Below are positions 54,458 to 62,115 of a stretch of DNA of 64,000 nt, one piece after another (the first letter of the stretch is position 1; the number at the start of each line of letters is the position of its first letter). Origin of the DNA: Mycobacteroides franklinii (GTDB lineage: Bacteria > Actinomycetota > Actinomycetes > Mycobacteriales > Mycobacteriaceae). The position numbers and the translations under genes were made by a program. Below the pieces are notes generated by a model. It was not told the origin of the DNA, searched no databases, and worked only from the letters and a program-made list of their open reading frames with translations. Where the stretch lies: positions 248,001 to 312,000 of the forward strand of contig NZ_MAFQ01000007.1 of the NCBI RefSeq assembly GCF_002013895.1, written 5' to 3'.

Positions 54458-55743
54458 CTCTGGTCGGTTCCTCCTGTCATGCCACCGATGGTCGTGCGTT
54501 GCACGAGTTGGTCCAGGACCGCGCGGTTGCAACCAGGCATCAGCGCGGCAACCTCATCGTCGGTGTAGGCGCCGCAGTCCAGGCCGCGCAGGACTCCGGC
54601 CGCAAGTGCCTGAGCCGTCGCCGGCTCATCGACGACACCACCGCCCTGGCGCTGCAGGTAGGCGACAATGCGGGGGCCGGCCACCGCCAACGCGCGTCGG
54701 TGGAACCCGTAGGTCGCCAGCCATCGGGTGACCAGGTGTCCCGGATGCATATCCCACCCCTGCCAATAGCCGCGCTCGAGCGCGCGGGTGACCAGCCGGT
54801 GGTGACGGGTGAGCGCCGCGGCCTGCTGTTCGGGGGAGCCGTCGGGATTCACCTGGGTGGAGCCGTCGCATACCCACACACCCGTCTGTGCCGCGGCCGC
54901 CAGCATCACCGCCTTGGCGTGGTCGGCCACGGGGTGCTCGAGTGACTGGTATTCGGCGGCTATCCCGCAGGCCGCGCTGTAGTCATAGGTTCCGTAATGC
55001 AATGCGGTCAGGCGTCCCCGCGCCAGGTGGATGGCCTTGGCCAGCGGGACCGTGCCGTCGGCGCCCAGCACGGCTTGCGGACTCTCGATCTGGAGTTCGA
55101 AACGCAGTGAGCCGCTGGGTAATCCGTGTACCTGCTCAAGTGTGTCGAACAGTCGGAGCGCGGCCTCGACCTGAGTCAGCGACCGGAATTTCGGGATGGT
55201 GGTCACAAATCCTCGCGGCACCCCGGACGCGCCGTCCAGTACCAGCTCCAGAGTCCGCACGCTGCGCCGCAGATGCAGGGAGGTAAGGCCCTTGATTCGG
55301 ATTCCCAGTGCCGCAGGAGGATTCGCGTCGATGGACAGTGCACGCAGCACGCGTCCTGCCCTGCGTGCGTCGATGTCCTCGGTGCTGTCTTCGCGCCAGC
55401 CGTAGCCGTCCTCGAAGTCCAGTCGCAGATCCTGGATGGGGGCGATGGCCAGCCGTTCCTTGACGCGGGGGAGCGCACCGTGCGCGTCGAGGGCGGCCAG
55501 CACCTGATCATGGTGCTCGGCCAGGGCAAGCGCGGATACCCCCCATTGGCCGGGTATCTGGGCATCGGCCAGCGCCGCGCTGAGGTAGACGGTGTGGATG
55601 GGCTGTGGTTCACCGGGGCCCTCGGGGTAGGCAGATGCCAGATCGGCGTCGGCGGCCGCCACCAGTTCCACGATAGGAGCGAGCCAGCCGGGGCTACCGG
55701 CATCTGATGGGTTCGATGGGGATGCCGCTGACACGGCTCCCAT
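54454..55743 (-). CDS. DUF6986 family protein (HpcH/HpaI aldolase/citrate lyase-like)
   Basis: 429 residues from ATG 55743. It looks like the CitE/malate synthase-like superfamily: DLRLDFEDGYGWRED carries the Asp-Glu-Asp-Gly of the metal loop, LRFELQIESPQAVLGADG the metal-binding Glu, LTALHYGTYDYSAACGI the substrate loop. Ends overlap allantoicase by four bases, so the pair is co-translated, which ties it to ureidoglycolate or glyoxylate. Possible role: condensing glyoxylate with acetyl-CoA or another small acid, or cleaving an ureido acid. Function is inference; the genomic link is the evidence. Confidence 0.78.
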   Translation of the reverse strand: MGAVSAASPSNPSDAGSPGWLAPIVELVAAADADLASAYPEGPGEPQPIHTVYLSAALADAQIPGQWGVSALALAEHHDQVLAALDAHGALPRVKERLAIAPIQDLRLDFEDGYGWREDSTEDIDARRAGRVLRALSIDANPPAALGIRIKGLTSLHLRRSVRTLELVLDGASGVPRGFVTTIPKFRSLTQVEAALRLFDTLEQVHGLPSGSLRFELQIESPQAVLGADGTVPLAKAIHLARGRLTALHYGTYDYSAACGIAAEYQSLEHPVADHAKAVMLAAAAQTGVWVCDGSTQVNPDGSPEQQAAALTRHHRLVTRALERGYWQGWDMHPGHLVTRWLATYGFHRRALAVAGPRIVAYLQRQGGGVVDEPATAQALAAGVLRGLDCGAYTDDEVAALMPGCNRAVLDQLVQRTTIGGMTGGTDQR

Positions 55744-55768
55744 GCTCGCAGACGCGTTACCGCAGCGC

Positions 55769-57130
55769 TCAATCGTGTGCAGCGGCGGACTCCTCGTCGG
55801 ACTCGGACTCGGGCGCTTCACCAGCGAGAACCTTGTGCATGCGGTCCTTGTCCAGTTGACCCTCCCAATGGGCCACGACCAGCGTCGCCACGCAATTGCC
55901 CAGCAGGTTCACCGAGACCCGCATCGAGTCCATGATCCTGTCGGCGCCCAGTAGCAGAGCCACGGCGGCCACCGGGATGGCGCCGTGGCCTATGGCGGCA
56001 ACGGTCGCGGAGAGAGCCAGGAAGGACGAACCCGGCACGCCTGCCATGCCTTTGGATGTCAGCATCAGCACCAGCACGGCAGTGATCTGTTCGCCGATGG
56101 TCAGATTGACCCCCAGTGCCTGGGCGAGGAAGAGCACGCATATCGACAGGTACAGGGTGGCTCCATCGAGATTGAAGGAGTACCCGGTGGGGATGACAAG
56201 TCCTGTCGTCGTCTTCGAACAGCCCGCATGGTTCAGTTTGGTCATGATGCGCGGCAACACCACTTCGGTGGAGGCAGTGCCGAGGGCCAGAAATAGTTCG
56301 TCCTTGATGTAGACGACGAATTTCCAGAGATTTACTCCCGCGAAGAGTCGCGCGATGACCGCAAGGACACCGATGAACAGCAACGCGGCCGCATAACAGG
56401 CTGCGATGAGCTTGCCGTAGCTGCTCAATGAGCCGATGCCGTACTGGCCCACGATGTAGGCCATCGCCCCGAGCGCGCCGAGCGGTGCCAGCCGCATGAT
56501 CCACCCGATGATGGTGAAGAAGATGTGACTGAGGTGGTCGATCAATTCGAACACCACTGGTGGCCCCGATTCACCGAACTTGGCCAGTGCCAGACCGAAC
56601 AGCACCGCGAAGAACAACACCTGCAACAGGGCGTTCTCGGCGAAGGCCGAGGCGATGGAGGAAGGGATGATGCCGAGCAGGAACTCGACGGTGTGCGGCA
56701 GCTCACCGTTGTTGGTTTTCTTGGCGATGGCATCCGCGCCGGTGGCCAGCGTCCCGGCGTCGATATGAAATCCCGCCCCAGGCTTGGCGACGTTGCCGAC
56801 GAGCAGGCCGAACAGTAGCGCGAAGGTGGTGACCGCCTCGAAGTAGACGAGGGCTTTGATGCCGATCCGGCCGACGGACTTGAGATCCCCGACGTGAGCG
56901 ATGCCGAGCACCACGGTGCAGAAGATGATCGGTGCGATCAGCATCTTGATCAGCTTGATGAAACCGTCGGCGAGGGGACGCAGATCGGCGCCGAAGCCTG
57001 GCCACTGCCAGCCGATGATCACGCCCGCCACGATCGCCACCAGCAGCTGGAGGAACAGCGACCGGTACCAGGGCGGCTTGCTCGCTAAGCGTGCCGTCGT
57101 GCTGGCGGGTACCTCGATCGCGGCCGTCAT
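55769..57130 (-). CDS. dctA: C4-dicarboxylate:cation symporter (DAACS, DctA-like)
   Basis: 453 residues from ATG 57130. SLC1/DAACS fold with eight helices and two re-entrant hairpins: PLADGFIKLIKMLIAPIIFC, the serine-rich HP1-type region (ALGTASTEVVLPRIMTKL), and the substrate/cation-binding motifs PTGYSFNLDGATLYLSICVL and GVPGSSFLALSATVAAI. Carries malate, succinate or fumarate with Na+ or H+. In this cluster it may take up C4 acids (malate from glyoxylate) or oxalurate-like ureides. Lies 25 bp upstream of the DUF6986 gene on the same strand. Confidence 0.92.
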   Translation of the reverse strand: MTAAIEVPASTTARLASKPPWYRSLFLQLLVAIVAGVIIGWQWPGFGADLRPLADGFIKLIKMLIAPIIFCTVVLGIAHVGDLKSVGRIGIKALVYFEAVTTFALLFGLLVGNVAKPGAGFHIDAGTLATGADAIAKKTNNGELPHTVEFLLGIIPSSIASAFAENALLQVLFFAVLFGLALAKFGESGPPVVFELIDHLSHIFFTIIGWIMRLAPLGALGAMAYIVGQYGIGSLSSYGKLIAACYAAALLFIGVLAVIARLFAGVNLWKFVVYIKDELFLALGTASTEVVLPRIMTKLNHAGCSKTTTGLVIPTGYSFNLDGATLYLSICVLFLAQALGVNLTIGEQITAVLVLMLTSKGMAGVPGSSFLALSATVAAIGHGAIPVAAVALLLGADRIMDSMRVSVNLLGNCVATLVVAHWEGQLDKDRMHKVLAGEAPESESDEESAAAHD

Positions 57131-57222
57131 GCGCGCGACCGTAACGACGGCCTGTTTAACGAATGTGAACGTGGGATGCAGCACGTATTACGCGGGCTGC
57201 GGTCATGGGGTTCGATAGGGCT

Positions 57223-57795
57223 ATGCCATCCGCCGCGTCTGGTGCCACGGCGGACGTCGTTGCCGGCGCGGTACTCGCGGCAGGAGCCGGCACCCGCTAC
57301 GGCAGGCCCAAGATCCTCGCCGAGAACGGACGCTGGCTCGAACTGGCGGTCGCGGCGCTGGACCGTGGCGGCTGCGATGAGATCTACGTGACGCAGGGCG
57401 CTGCGCGAGCCGAGATGCCCTTGCCGGCACGGAGTATCGACGTTGTTCGATGGCAGGAAGGCGTATCGGAATCGGTGCGGGCGGTGCTCGAACGTGTGCG
57501 CTCGCGAACGGACGTGGCGGGGATCGTCATCCATCTGGTGGACCTGCCGTCGGTGGGGCCGGAGGCGGTGTGTGCCGTGTTGCGAGCCGGCGGGCGCCGT
57601 CGCTCGGCACTTGTCCGCGCGACATTCGGGGGCAGGCCGGGCCATCCCGTGTACATCGGTTCGGAACATTTCGGCCTGGTGCTGGGCGCGCTGGCAGGCG
57701 ACCAGGGAGCCGGACCATACCTGGCCGCACGTACCGATGTGATCGAGGTGCCGTGCGATCACCTGAGTGACGGCGTGGACCGGGACTGGCCGTAG
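57223..57795 (+). CDS. MobA-like NTP transferase (molybdenum cofactor cytidylyl/guanylyltransferase type)
   Basis: 190 residues from ATG 57223. The nucleotide-binding motif is AGAVLAAGAGTRYGRPKIL, and VIHLVDLPSVGPEAVCAVL has the Asp that binds metal; GGRPGHPVYIGSEHFGLVL is the MocA/MobA-type acceptor loop, and GDQGAGPYLA the late motif. It would attach CMP or GMP to molybdopterin, as needed for xanthine dehydrogenase-type enzymes, so it fits purine breakdown, although no xdh gene is inside this window. It converges on the NCS1 gene, overlapping by 37 bases. Confidence 0.85.
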   Translation: MPSAASGATADVVAGAVLAAGAGTRYGRPKILAENGRWLELAVAALDRGGCDEIYVTQGAARAEMPLPARSIDVVRWQEGVSESVRAVLERVRSRTDVAGIVIHLVDLPSVGPEAVCAVLRAGGRRRSALVRATFGGRPGHPVYIGSEHFGLVLGALAGDQGAGPYLAARTDVIEVPCDHLSDGVDRDWP

Positions 57796-59300
57796 ATCAG
57801 GTGCGGCGGTATGTGTCGCATACCCAGCAGATAGATCCCGAAGCCGATTCCCGCGCCAACGAACCAGGTGAAGCTCGCCAGGTATGTGCTGCCCCAGACG
57901 ACCATTGCGATAGCGATCAGCGCACCGACGAGTGTCGCGGCGATCGCCACCGGGTTGACGCCACCCCGGTAGTAGTAGGCGCCCTCGGCGGAGAGGGTGA
58001 ACAGCTCGTCGACCTCAATGATGCGACCCCGCACGAAGTAGAAGTCGGCGATGAGGATTCCGAACAATGGGCCGATTACGGCGCCCAGCATGTCCAGCGT
58101 GTAGTGGATGGTGCCCGGGTTGTTGTAGAGATTCCACGGGGTGATCAGAATCGAACCAACCGCCGCGATCATTCCTCCGGCCCGCCAGCTGATCCGTGTC
58201 GGCGCGAGGTTGGAGAAATCGAATGCGGGCGAGACGAAATTGGCCACGATGTTGATCCCGATGGTGGCGATCGCAAAGGTGAGGACTCCCAGCACTGCCG
58301 CGGTGGCGTTGTCGATTTTGTCCACGATCAGCACCGGGTCGGTGATGACGGTGCCATCCGGGCCGCGGCCGATCACTGTTGCGCCTGCGGACACCGTGCA
58401 CACCACCAGCACCGCGAAGAACAGGAAATTCAACGGCAATCCCAGGAAATTGCCGCGCTTGACCTCGTCGAAACTGCGTCCGTACCGTGAGAAGTCGCCG
58501 AAGTTGAGCATCGGCCCCGAGAAATAGGAAACCACCAGCGCTATCGCGCTCAGCACTGCTGCCGCCGCGGCGAGGCCGCTCTTGGGCTCACCCGAGGTGA
58601 GGTTGAAATGCACGTTCTGCCAGCCGGCCTCGGCGATCAGGTAGGCGGCCAGCGCCAGCATCACGACGTACACCGCGGGTCCGCAGAAGTCGATGAACCG
58701 GCGAATGGCCTCCATACCGTTCCAGAAGACGGCGGCCTGCAGCACCCACATCAGCAGGAAGCCGCCCCAGCCGAGCAGTGACAAACCCAGAAATCCGTAG
58801 TCATCGCCATTGCCGTAGCGGCTCAGGGAGGGCTCGAATTTCACCGCGAGTAACACGAAGGCCGATGAGGCCAAATAGGTTTGAATTCCATACCAGGCAA
58901 CGGCGATAAGGCCCCGAATCACGGCGGGCAGATTGGCGCCACGTACACCGAACGCGATCCGTGCTGCCACCGGGTACGGCACACCCGCCTGCTGGGACGG
59001 CCGCGCCACCAGGTTGCACAGCCCGTAAACGACCACAATGCCGATCGCCAGCGCCAGCAGCACCTGCCAGGCCGAGATGCCTAGCGCGAAAAGGCTTCCC
59101 GCGAAGACGTAGCCGCCGACACTATGGACATCGGACATCCAGAACGCGAAGAAGTTGTAGCCGGTCCACGTCTGTGTGCGCAGCGGCGCCAGGTCGTCGT
59201 TGGTCAGTGCCGGGTCGTACCCGGGTTTGATCACGCTGGCGCCTGCGGCACCATGCCCGCTGGGCGGGGCGATGGCATCAGCCGTGAGTACGCCGGTCAC
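57759..59300 (-). CDS. NCS1 family nucleobase/allantoin permease
   Basis: 513 residues from GTG 59300, with AGGAGG six bases upstream (the frame stays open to 59468). About 12 membrane helices; NCS1 motifs: PLRTQTWTGYNFFAFWMSDV, with the TM1 region, GVPYPVAARIAFGVRGANLP (TM3), and SYFSGPMLNFGDFSRYGRSF near TM6-8. Related PucI and Fur proteins carry allantoin, uracil or uric acid; allantoin is favoured by its position between alc and puuE. Divergent from puuE. Confidence 0.9.
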   Translation of the reverse strand: MTGVLTADAIAPPSGHGAAGASVIKPGYDPALTNDDLAPLRTQTWTGYNFFAFWMSDVHSVGGYVFAGSLFALGISAWQVLLALAIGIVVVYGLCNLVARPSQQAGVPYPVAARIAFGVRGANLPAVIRGLIAVAWYGIQTYLASSAFVLLAVKFEPSLSRYGNGDDYGFLGLSLLGWGGFLLMWVLQAAVFWNGMEAIRRFIDFCGPAVYVVMLALAAYLIAEAGWQNVHFNLTSGEPKSGLAAAAAVLSAIALVVSYFSGPMLNFGDFSRYGRSFDEVKRGNFLGLPLNFLFFAVLVVCTVSAGATVIGRGPDGTVITDPVLIVDKIDNATAAVLGVLTFAIATIGINIVANFVSPAFDFSNLAPTRISWRAGGMIAAVGSILITPWNLYNNPGTIHYTLDMLGAVIGPLFGILIADFYFVRGRIIEVDELFTLSAEGAYYYRGGVNPVAIAATLVGALIAIAMVVWGSTYLASFTWFVGAGIGFGIYLLGMRHIPPHLIYGQSRSTPSLR

Positions 59301-59383
59301 GCAACCTCCTGCGAATTGTCGGCCAGCAGGGAAATGCTGGTGACATCCGAAGCTAAGCGGCCGGTATTGCCGCCGTGTTGCAC

Positions 59384-59459
59384 GGAAAGAATATTTTCCT
59401 TTCTCGGAATTCCTCCGCTGGAAGGCGATTCGATGCGGTGATGCGGGGCGGCCTATTAT
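59384..59459. promoter_or_regulatory. puuE -10 and AT-rich inverted repeat in NCS1/puuE gap
   Basis: GGAAA (59384-59388) and TTTCC (59395-59399) flank an AT-rich 6-mer, a weak operator candidate. TATTAT (59454-59459) is a possible -10 whose transcript would begin within a few bases of the puuE ATG at 59470. These lie in the 169-bp gap between the divergent permease and allantoinase genes. Confidence 0.35.
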
Positions 59460-59469
59460 CGTGCCCACG

Positions 59470-60435
59470 ATGGCTCCTCACGAGACTGGACCGGCGGAAC
59501 CCCGCGACATGGTGGGCTACGGGCGCAGGCCACCGCACCCACGGTGGCCTGGCGACGCGCGGATTGCGGTGCAGTTTGTGCTCAATTACGAAGAGGGCGC
59601 TGAGAATAACGTTCTGGATGGGTCGGCGGCCTCGGAGACGTTCCTGTCGGAGATGGTCCCGGCCGAAGCGTTCCCCAATCGGCACATGAGCATGGAATCG
59701 TTGTACGAGTACGGTTCGCGTGCAGGGCTCTGGCGGGTGTTGCGTGTCTTCGAGCGCCGCGGCCTGCCGCTGACGATCTTCGCGGTCGCGCAGGCGCTAC
59801 GGCGCAATCCGGAGGCGGTGGCCGCATTCGGTGAACTTGGGCACGAAATTGCCTGTCATGGGCTGCGCTGGCAGTCCTATCAGCTGGTGTCGCCGGATAT
59901 CGAGCGTGAGCACATGGCGCAGGCGGTGCAGATCCTGCGTGACCTGACCGGCGCGGCCCCGTTGGGTTGGTACACCGGGCGGGATTCCCCGCAGACCCGG
60001 CAGCTGGTGGTCGAGCACGGCGGATTCACCTACGATTCGGACTCCTACGCCGATGACCTGCCGTACTGGGTGCGGGTGCCTGCCGGTGGGGGTGTGGCCG
60101 ACCACTTGGTGGTGCCCTACACCCTGGATACCAATGACATGCGGTTTGCCTCGGCCGCCGGATTCCCCAGTGGTGAACAGTTTTTCACGCATCTGCGGGA
60201 TGCTTTCGACTGCCTGTATTCGGAGGGGGAGGCGGGCAGCCCGAAGATGCTGTCGGTCGGCCTGCACTGCCGGCTGGTGGGCCGCCCGGCGCGGACCGTT
60301 GCGCTCGAACGATTTCTCGACCATGTGCAGGCCCATGACGGGGTGTGGATCGCCAAACGCATCGACATCGCCGAGCATTGGCGCGCAGTTCACCCCGTGG
60401 GCACAGATCCAAACGAATCGAGCAGTCCGGCATAG
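59470..60435 (+). CDS. puuE: Allantoinase PuuE (polysaccharide deacetylase family)
   Basis: 321 residues from ATG 59470 (GTG 59461 is in frame). PuuE type: RIAVQFVLNYEEGAENNVLD, NRHMSMESLYEYGSRAGLWR, the ring-fold HEIACHGLRWQSYQLV, with cofactor-free deacetylase-like chemistry, and YTGRDSPQTRQLV. It hydrolyses S-allantoin to allantoate without metal, unlike AllB. Follows the family for purine catabolism. Its 3' end overlaps the convergent racemase gene by 46 bases. Confidence 0.93.
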   Translation: MAPHETGPAEPRDMVGYGRRPPHPRWPGDARIAVQFVLNYEEGAENNVLDGSAASETFLSEMVPAEAFPNRHMSMESLYEYGSRAGLWRVLRVFERRGLPLTIFAVAQALRRNPEAVAAFGELGHEIACHGLRWQSYQLVSPDIEREHMAQAVQILRDLTGAAPLGWYTGRDSPQTRQLVVEHGGFTYDSDSYADDLPYWVRVPAGGGVADHLVVPYTLDTNDMRFASAAGFPSGEQFFTHLRDAFDCLYSEGEAGSPKMLSVGLHCRLVGRPARTVALERFLDHVQAHDGVWIAKRIDIAEHWRAVHPVGTDPNESSSPA

Positions 60436-61130
60436 CGTTTGACGGGTGGGGCGGCGAACTCACCCTGCCCCGATTTGCGCAGGCCCATCGACACCAGCGA
60501 CTGCACCAGGTTCACCGCGGCGGCCACCCCGTCGACCACCGGTAATCCGATTTCCGACGAGACATCCCGGCATAGACCGGCCATCCCCGCGCAACCCAGC
60601 ACGATCACGTCGCTGCCGTCATCGTCGGCTGCGCGTCGGCAGTGCTCAACGAGAATTTCCCGGGTTCGCGGATTGCGTTCCAAGTCCAGCACCGCAATGT
60701 CGCAACCGTGGACCCCTCGGCAAAAGCGTGACATCCCATAGCGTTCGGCCAGGTCCCACGCGCGTCCCGCGGCACGTTCCAATGTGGTGACCACACTGAA
60801 GCCCCTGCCGAGGTGACTGGCCATGTGCATGGCCGCCTCTGCGATACCGAGCACGGGCCCGGTGGCCAGTTCCCGGGCGGCGTCGAGGCCGGGATCGCCG
60901 AAGCACGCGAGCACATACCCGTCGGCGCCTTCGGATTCGGCGCGGCGGATCTCGGCCAGCACACCGGGCACACTCAACGCCTCGTCGTAGTGGCTCTCGA
61001 TCGAGACTGGTCCCATCGCGGGATTGACCGTCGTGATGATCGTTTCCGGCCAGGCCGCCGATTGCGCCACCGCCCCGATGGCCTTCGTCATGGCCTCGGT
61101 GGTGTTGGGGTTGATCACGCGTATGCGCAT
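60390..61130 (-). CDS. Asp/Glu/hydantoin racemase family protein (allantoin racemase-like)
   Basis: 246 residues from ATG 61130; TACCCT (61138-61143, minus strand) ends 7 bases upstream, a leaderless layout. MRIRVINPNTTEAMTKAI is the family opening, and the two catalytic cysteines are in VLACFGDPGLDAARE and VIVLGCAGMAGLCRD. HpxA-type racemases convert R- to S-allantoin, which PuuE requires, so this probably broadens allantoin use. Convergent with puuE (46-base overlap) and divergent from the GntR gene. Confidence 0.88.
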   Translation of the reverse strand: MRIRVINPNTTEAMTKAIGAVAQSAAWPETIITTVNPAMGPVSIESHYDEALSVPGVLAEIRRAESEGADGYVLACFGDPGLDAARELATGPVLGIAEAAMHMASHLGRGFSVVTTLERAAGRAWDLAERYGMSRFCRGVHGCDIAVLDLERNPRTREILVEHCRRAADDDGSDVIVLGCAGMAGLCRDVSSEIGLPVVDGVAAAVNLVQSLVSMGLRKSGQGEFAAPPVKRYAGLLDSFGSVPTG

Positions 61131-61287
61131 GGCCGACAGGGTACGTCGGCGACCGGCGGTGCGGGTGATCGTGCCTTCACAGGGCATCCCTCAATGAAAC
61201 GTTCGCGTTAACTCTGTGTCGCCAGCGATGGCGGCCAGGCGCTACCACTGACAAGATCAGGGTCTGGCCGACGGCGATGGAGGGCGA

Positions 61288-61998
61288 ATGTCACGCACGT
61301 TCCGCTACCGGAGGCTGATCAACGAGCTGCGCGCCACCCGCTCCGGGCATGATCAGACGAGCGTGCTCGATGGATTGCGCCGCGCCATCCTCGATGGCGC
61401 CGCGCCGCCGGGTTCGATGATCCCCATCGGTGAGGTGGCCGACACCTACCAAATCAGCCCCATCCCGGTACGGGAAGCGCTCAAGACCCTTGTCGCCGAA
61501 GGGCTTGTCGACCACCGTGCCAACGGGGGATATCGGGTAGCCCAGCTCACGCTGCCGGAGCTTCGCGAGATCTATTTCACCCGAGGCGTTCTCGAGCGTG
61601 CCGCGCTCGCACAGGCCGTGACGCTCGCAACGTCCGAGGACCTGGACCGCGCGCTCGCCGAACACGAGCTGCTGCAGCAGGCGACCGTCGAGGGCGACGC
61701 GCGGGCATTTCACCTGCATTCACGGCGTTTTCACCGTGCCCTTGTGCTGCCCTGCGGCATGCACCGCCTGCTGCACATGTTCGAGGCCACGTGGAATCTG
61801 ACCGAGCCGTTCCAGGTGATGCGGACAGTGTCCGCGTCAGATCAGCTGCAGTTACATGTCCATCATGAGGCGATGATCACAGCAGTGGCAAGTCGCGATA
61901 CCGAGGCCCTACTGGCCGTCGCGGCCACCCACCACGACCGCTTGGAATCGGTGATAGTCGCTGCCGCAGGACAATTGGATGTGGTCGCCGAAGCGTGA
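61288..61998 (+). CDS. GntR family transcriptional regulator (FCD domain)
   Basis: 236 residues, GGAGGG before ATG. Winged helix-turn-helix: LDGLRRAILDGAAPPGSMIP, EVADTYQISPIPVREALKTL and GLVDHRANGGYRVAQ. The FCD ligand domain (about 85-225) includes metal-binding His/Asp candidates in HLHSRRFHRALVLPC and VHHEAMITAVASRD. FadR-type; likely senses a ureide or purine and controls the neighbouring catabolic genes, which is inference from position. No clear operator was found. Confidence 0.9.
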   Translation: MSRTFRYRRLINELRATRSGHDQTSVLDGLRRAILDGAAPPGSMIPIGEVADTYQISPIPVREALKTLVAEGLVDHRANGGYRVAQLTLPELREIYFTRGVLERAALAQAVTLATSEDLDRALAEHELLQQATVEGDARAFHLHSRRFHRALVLPCGMHRLLHMFEATWNLTEPFQVMRTVSASDQLQLHVHHEAMITAVASRDTEALLAVAATHHDRLESVIVAAAGQLDVVAEA

Positions 61999-62115
61999 CA
62001 ACGTAAGACCACGGGAAAATATAGGCACCCGGCAACCTGGCGGCAACACGATCGATCTAGCGTCGCTTTGCGCGTCCGGCGGGTCCGGGCGGCCGCACCG
62101 AGGCAGGGAGGTTCC

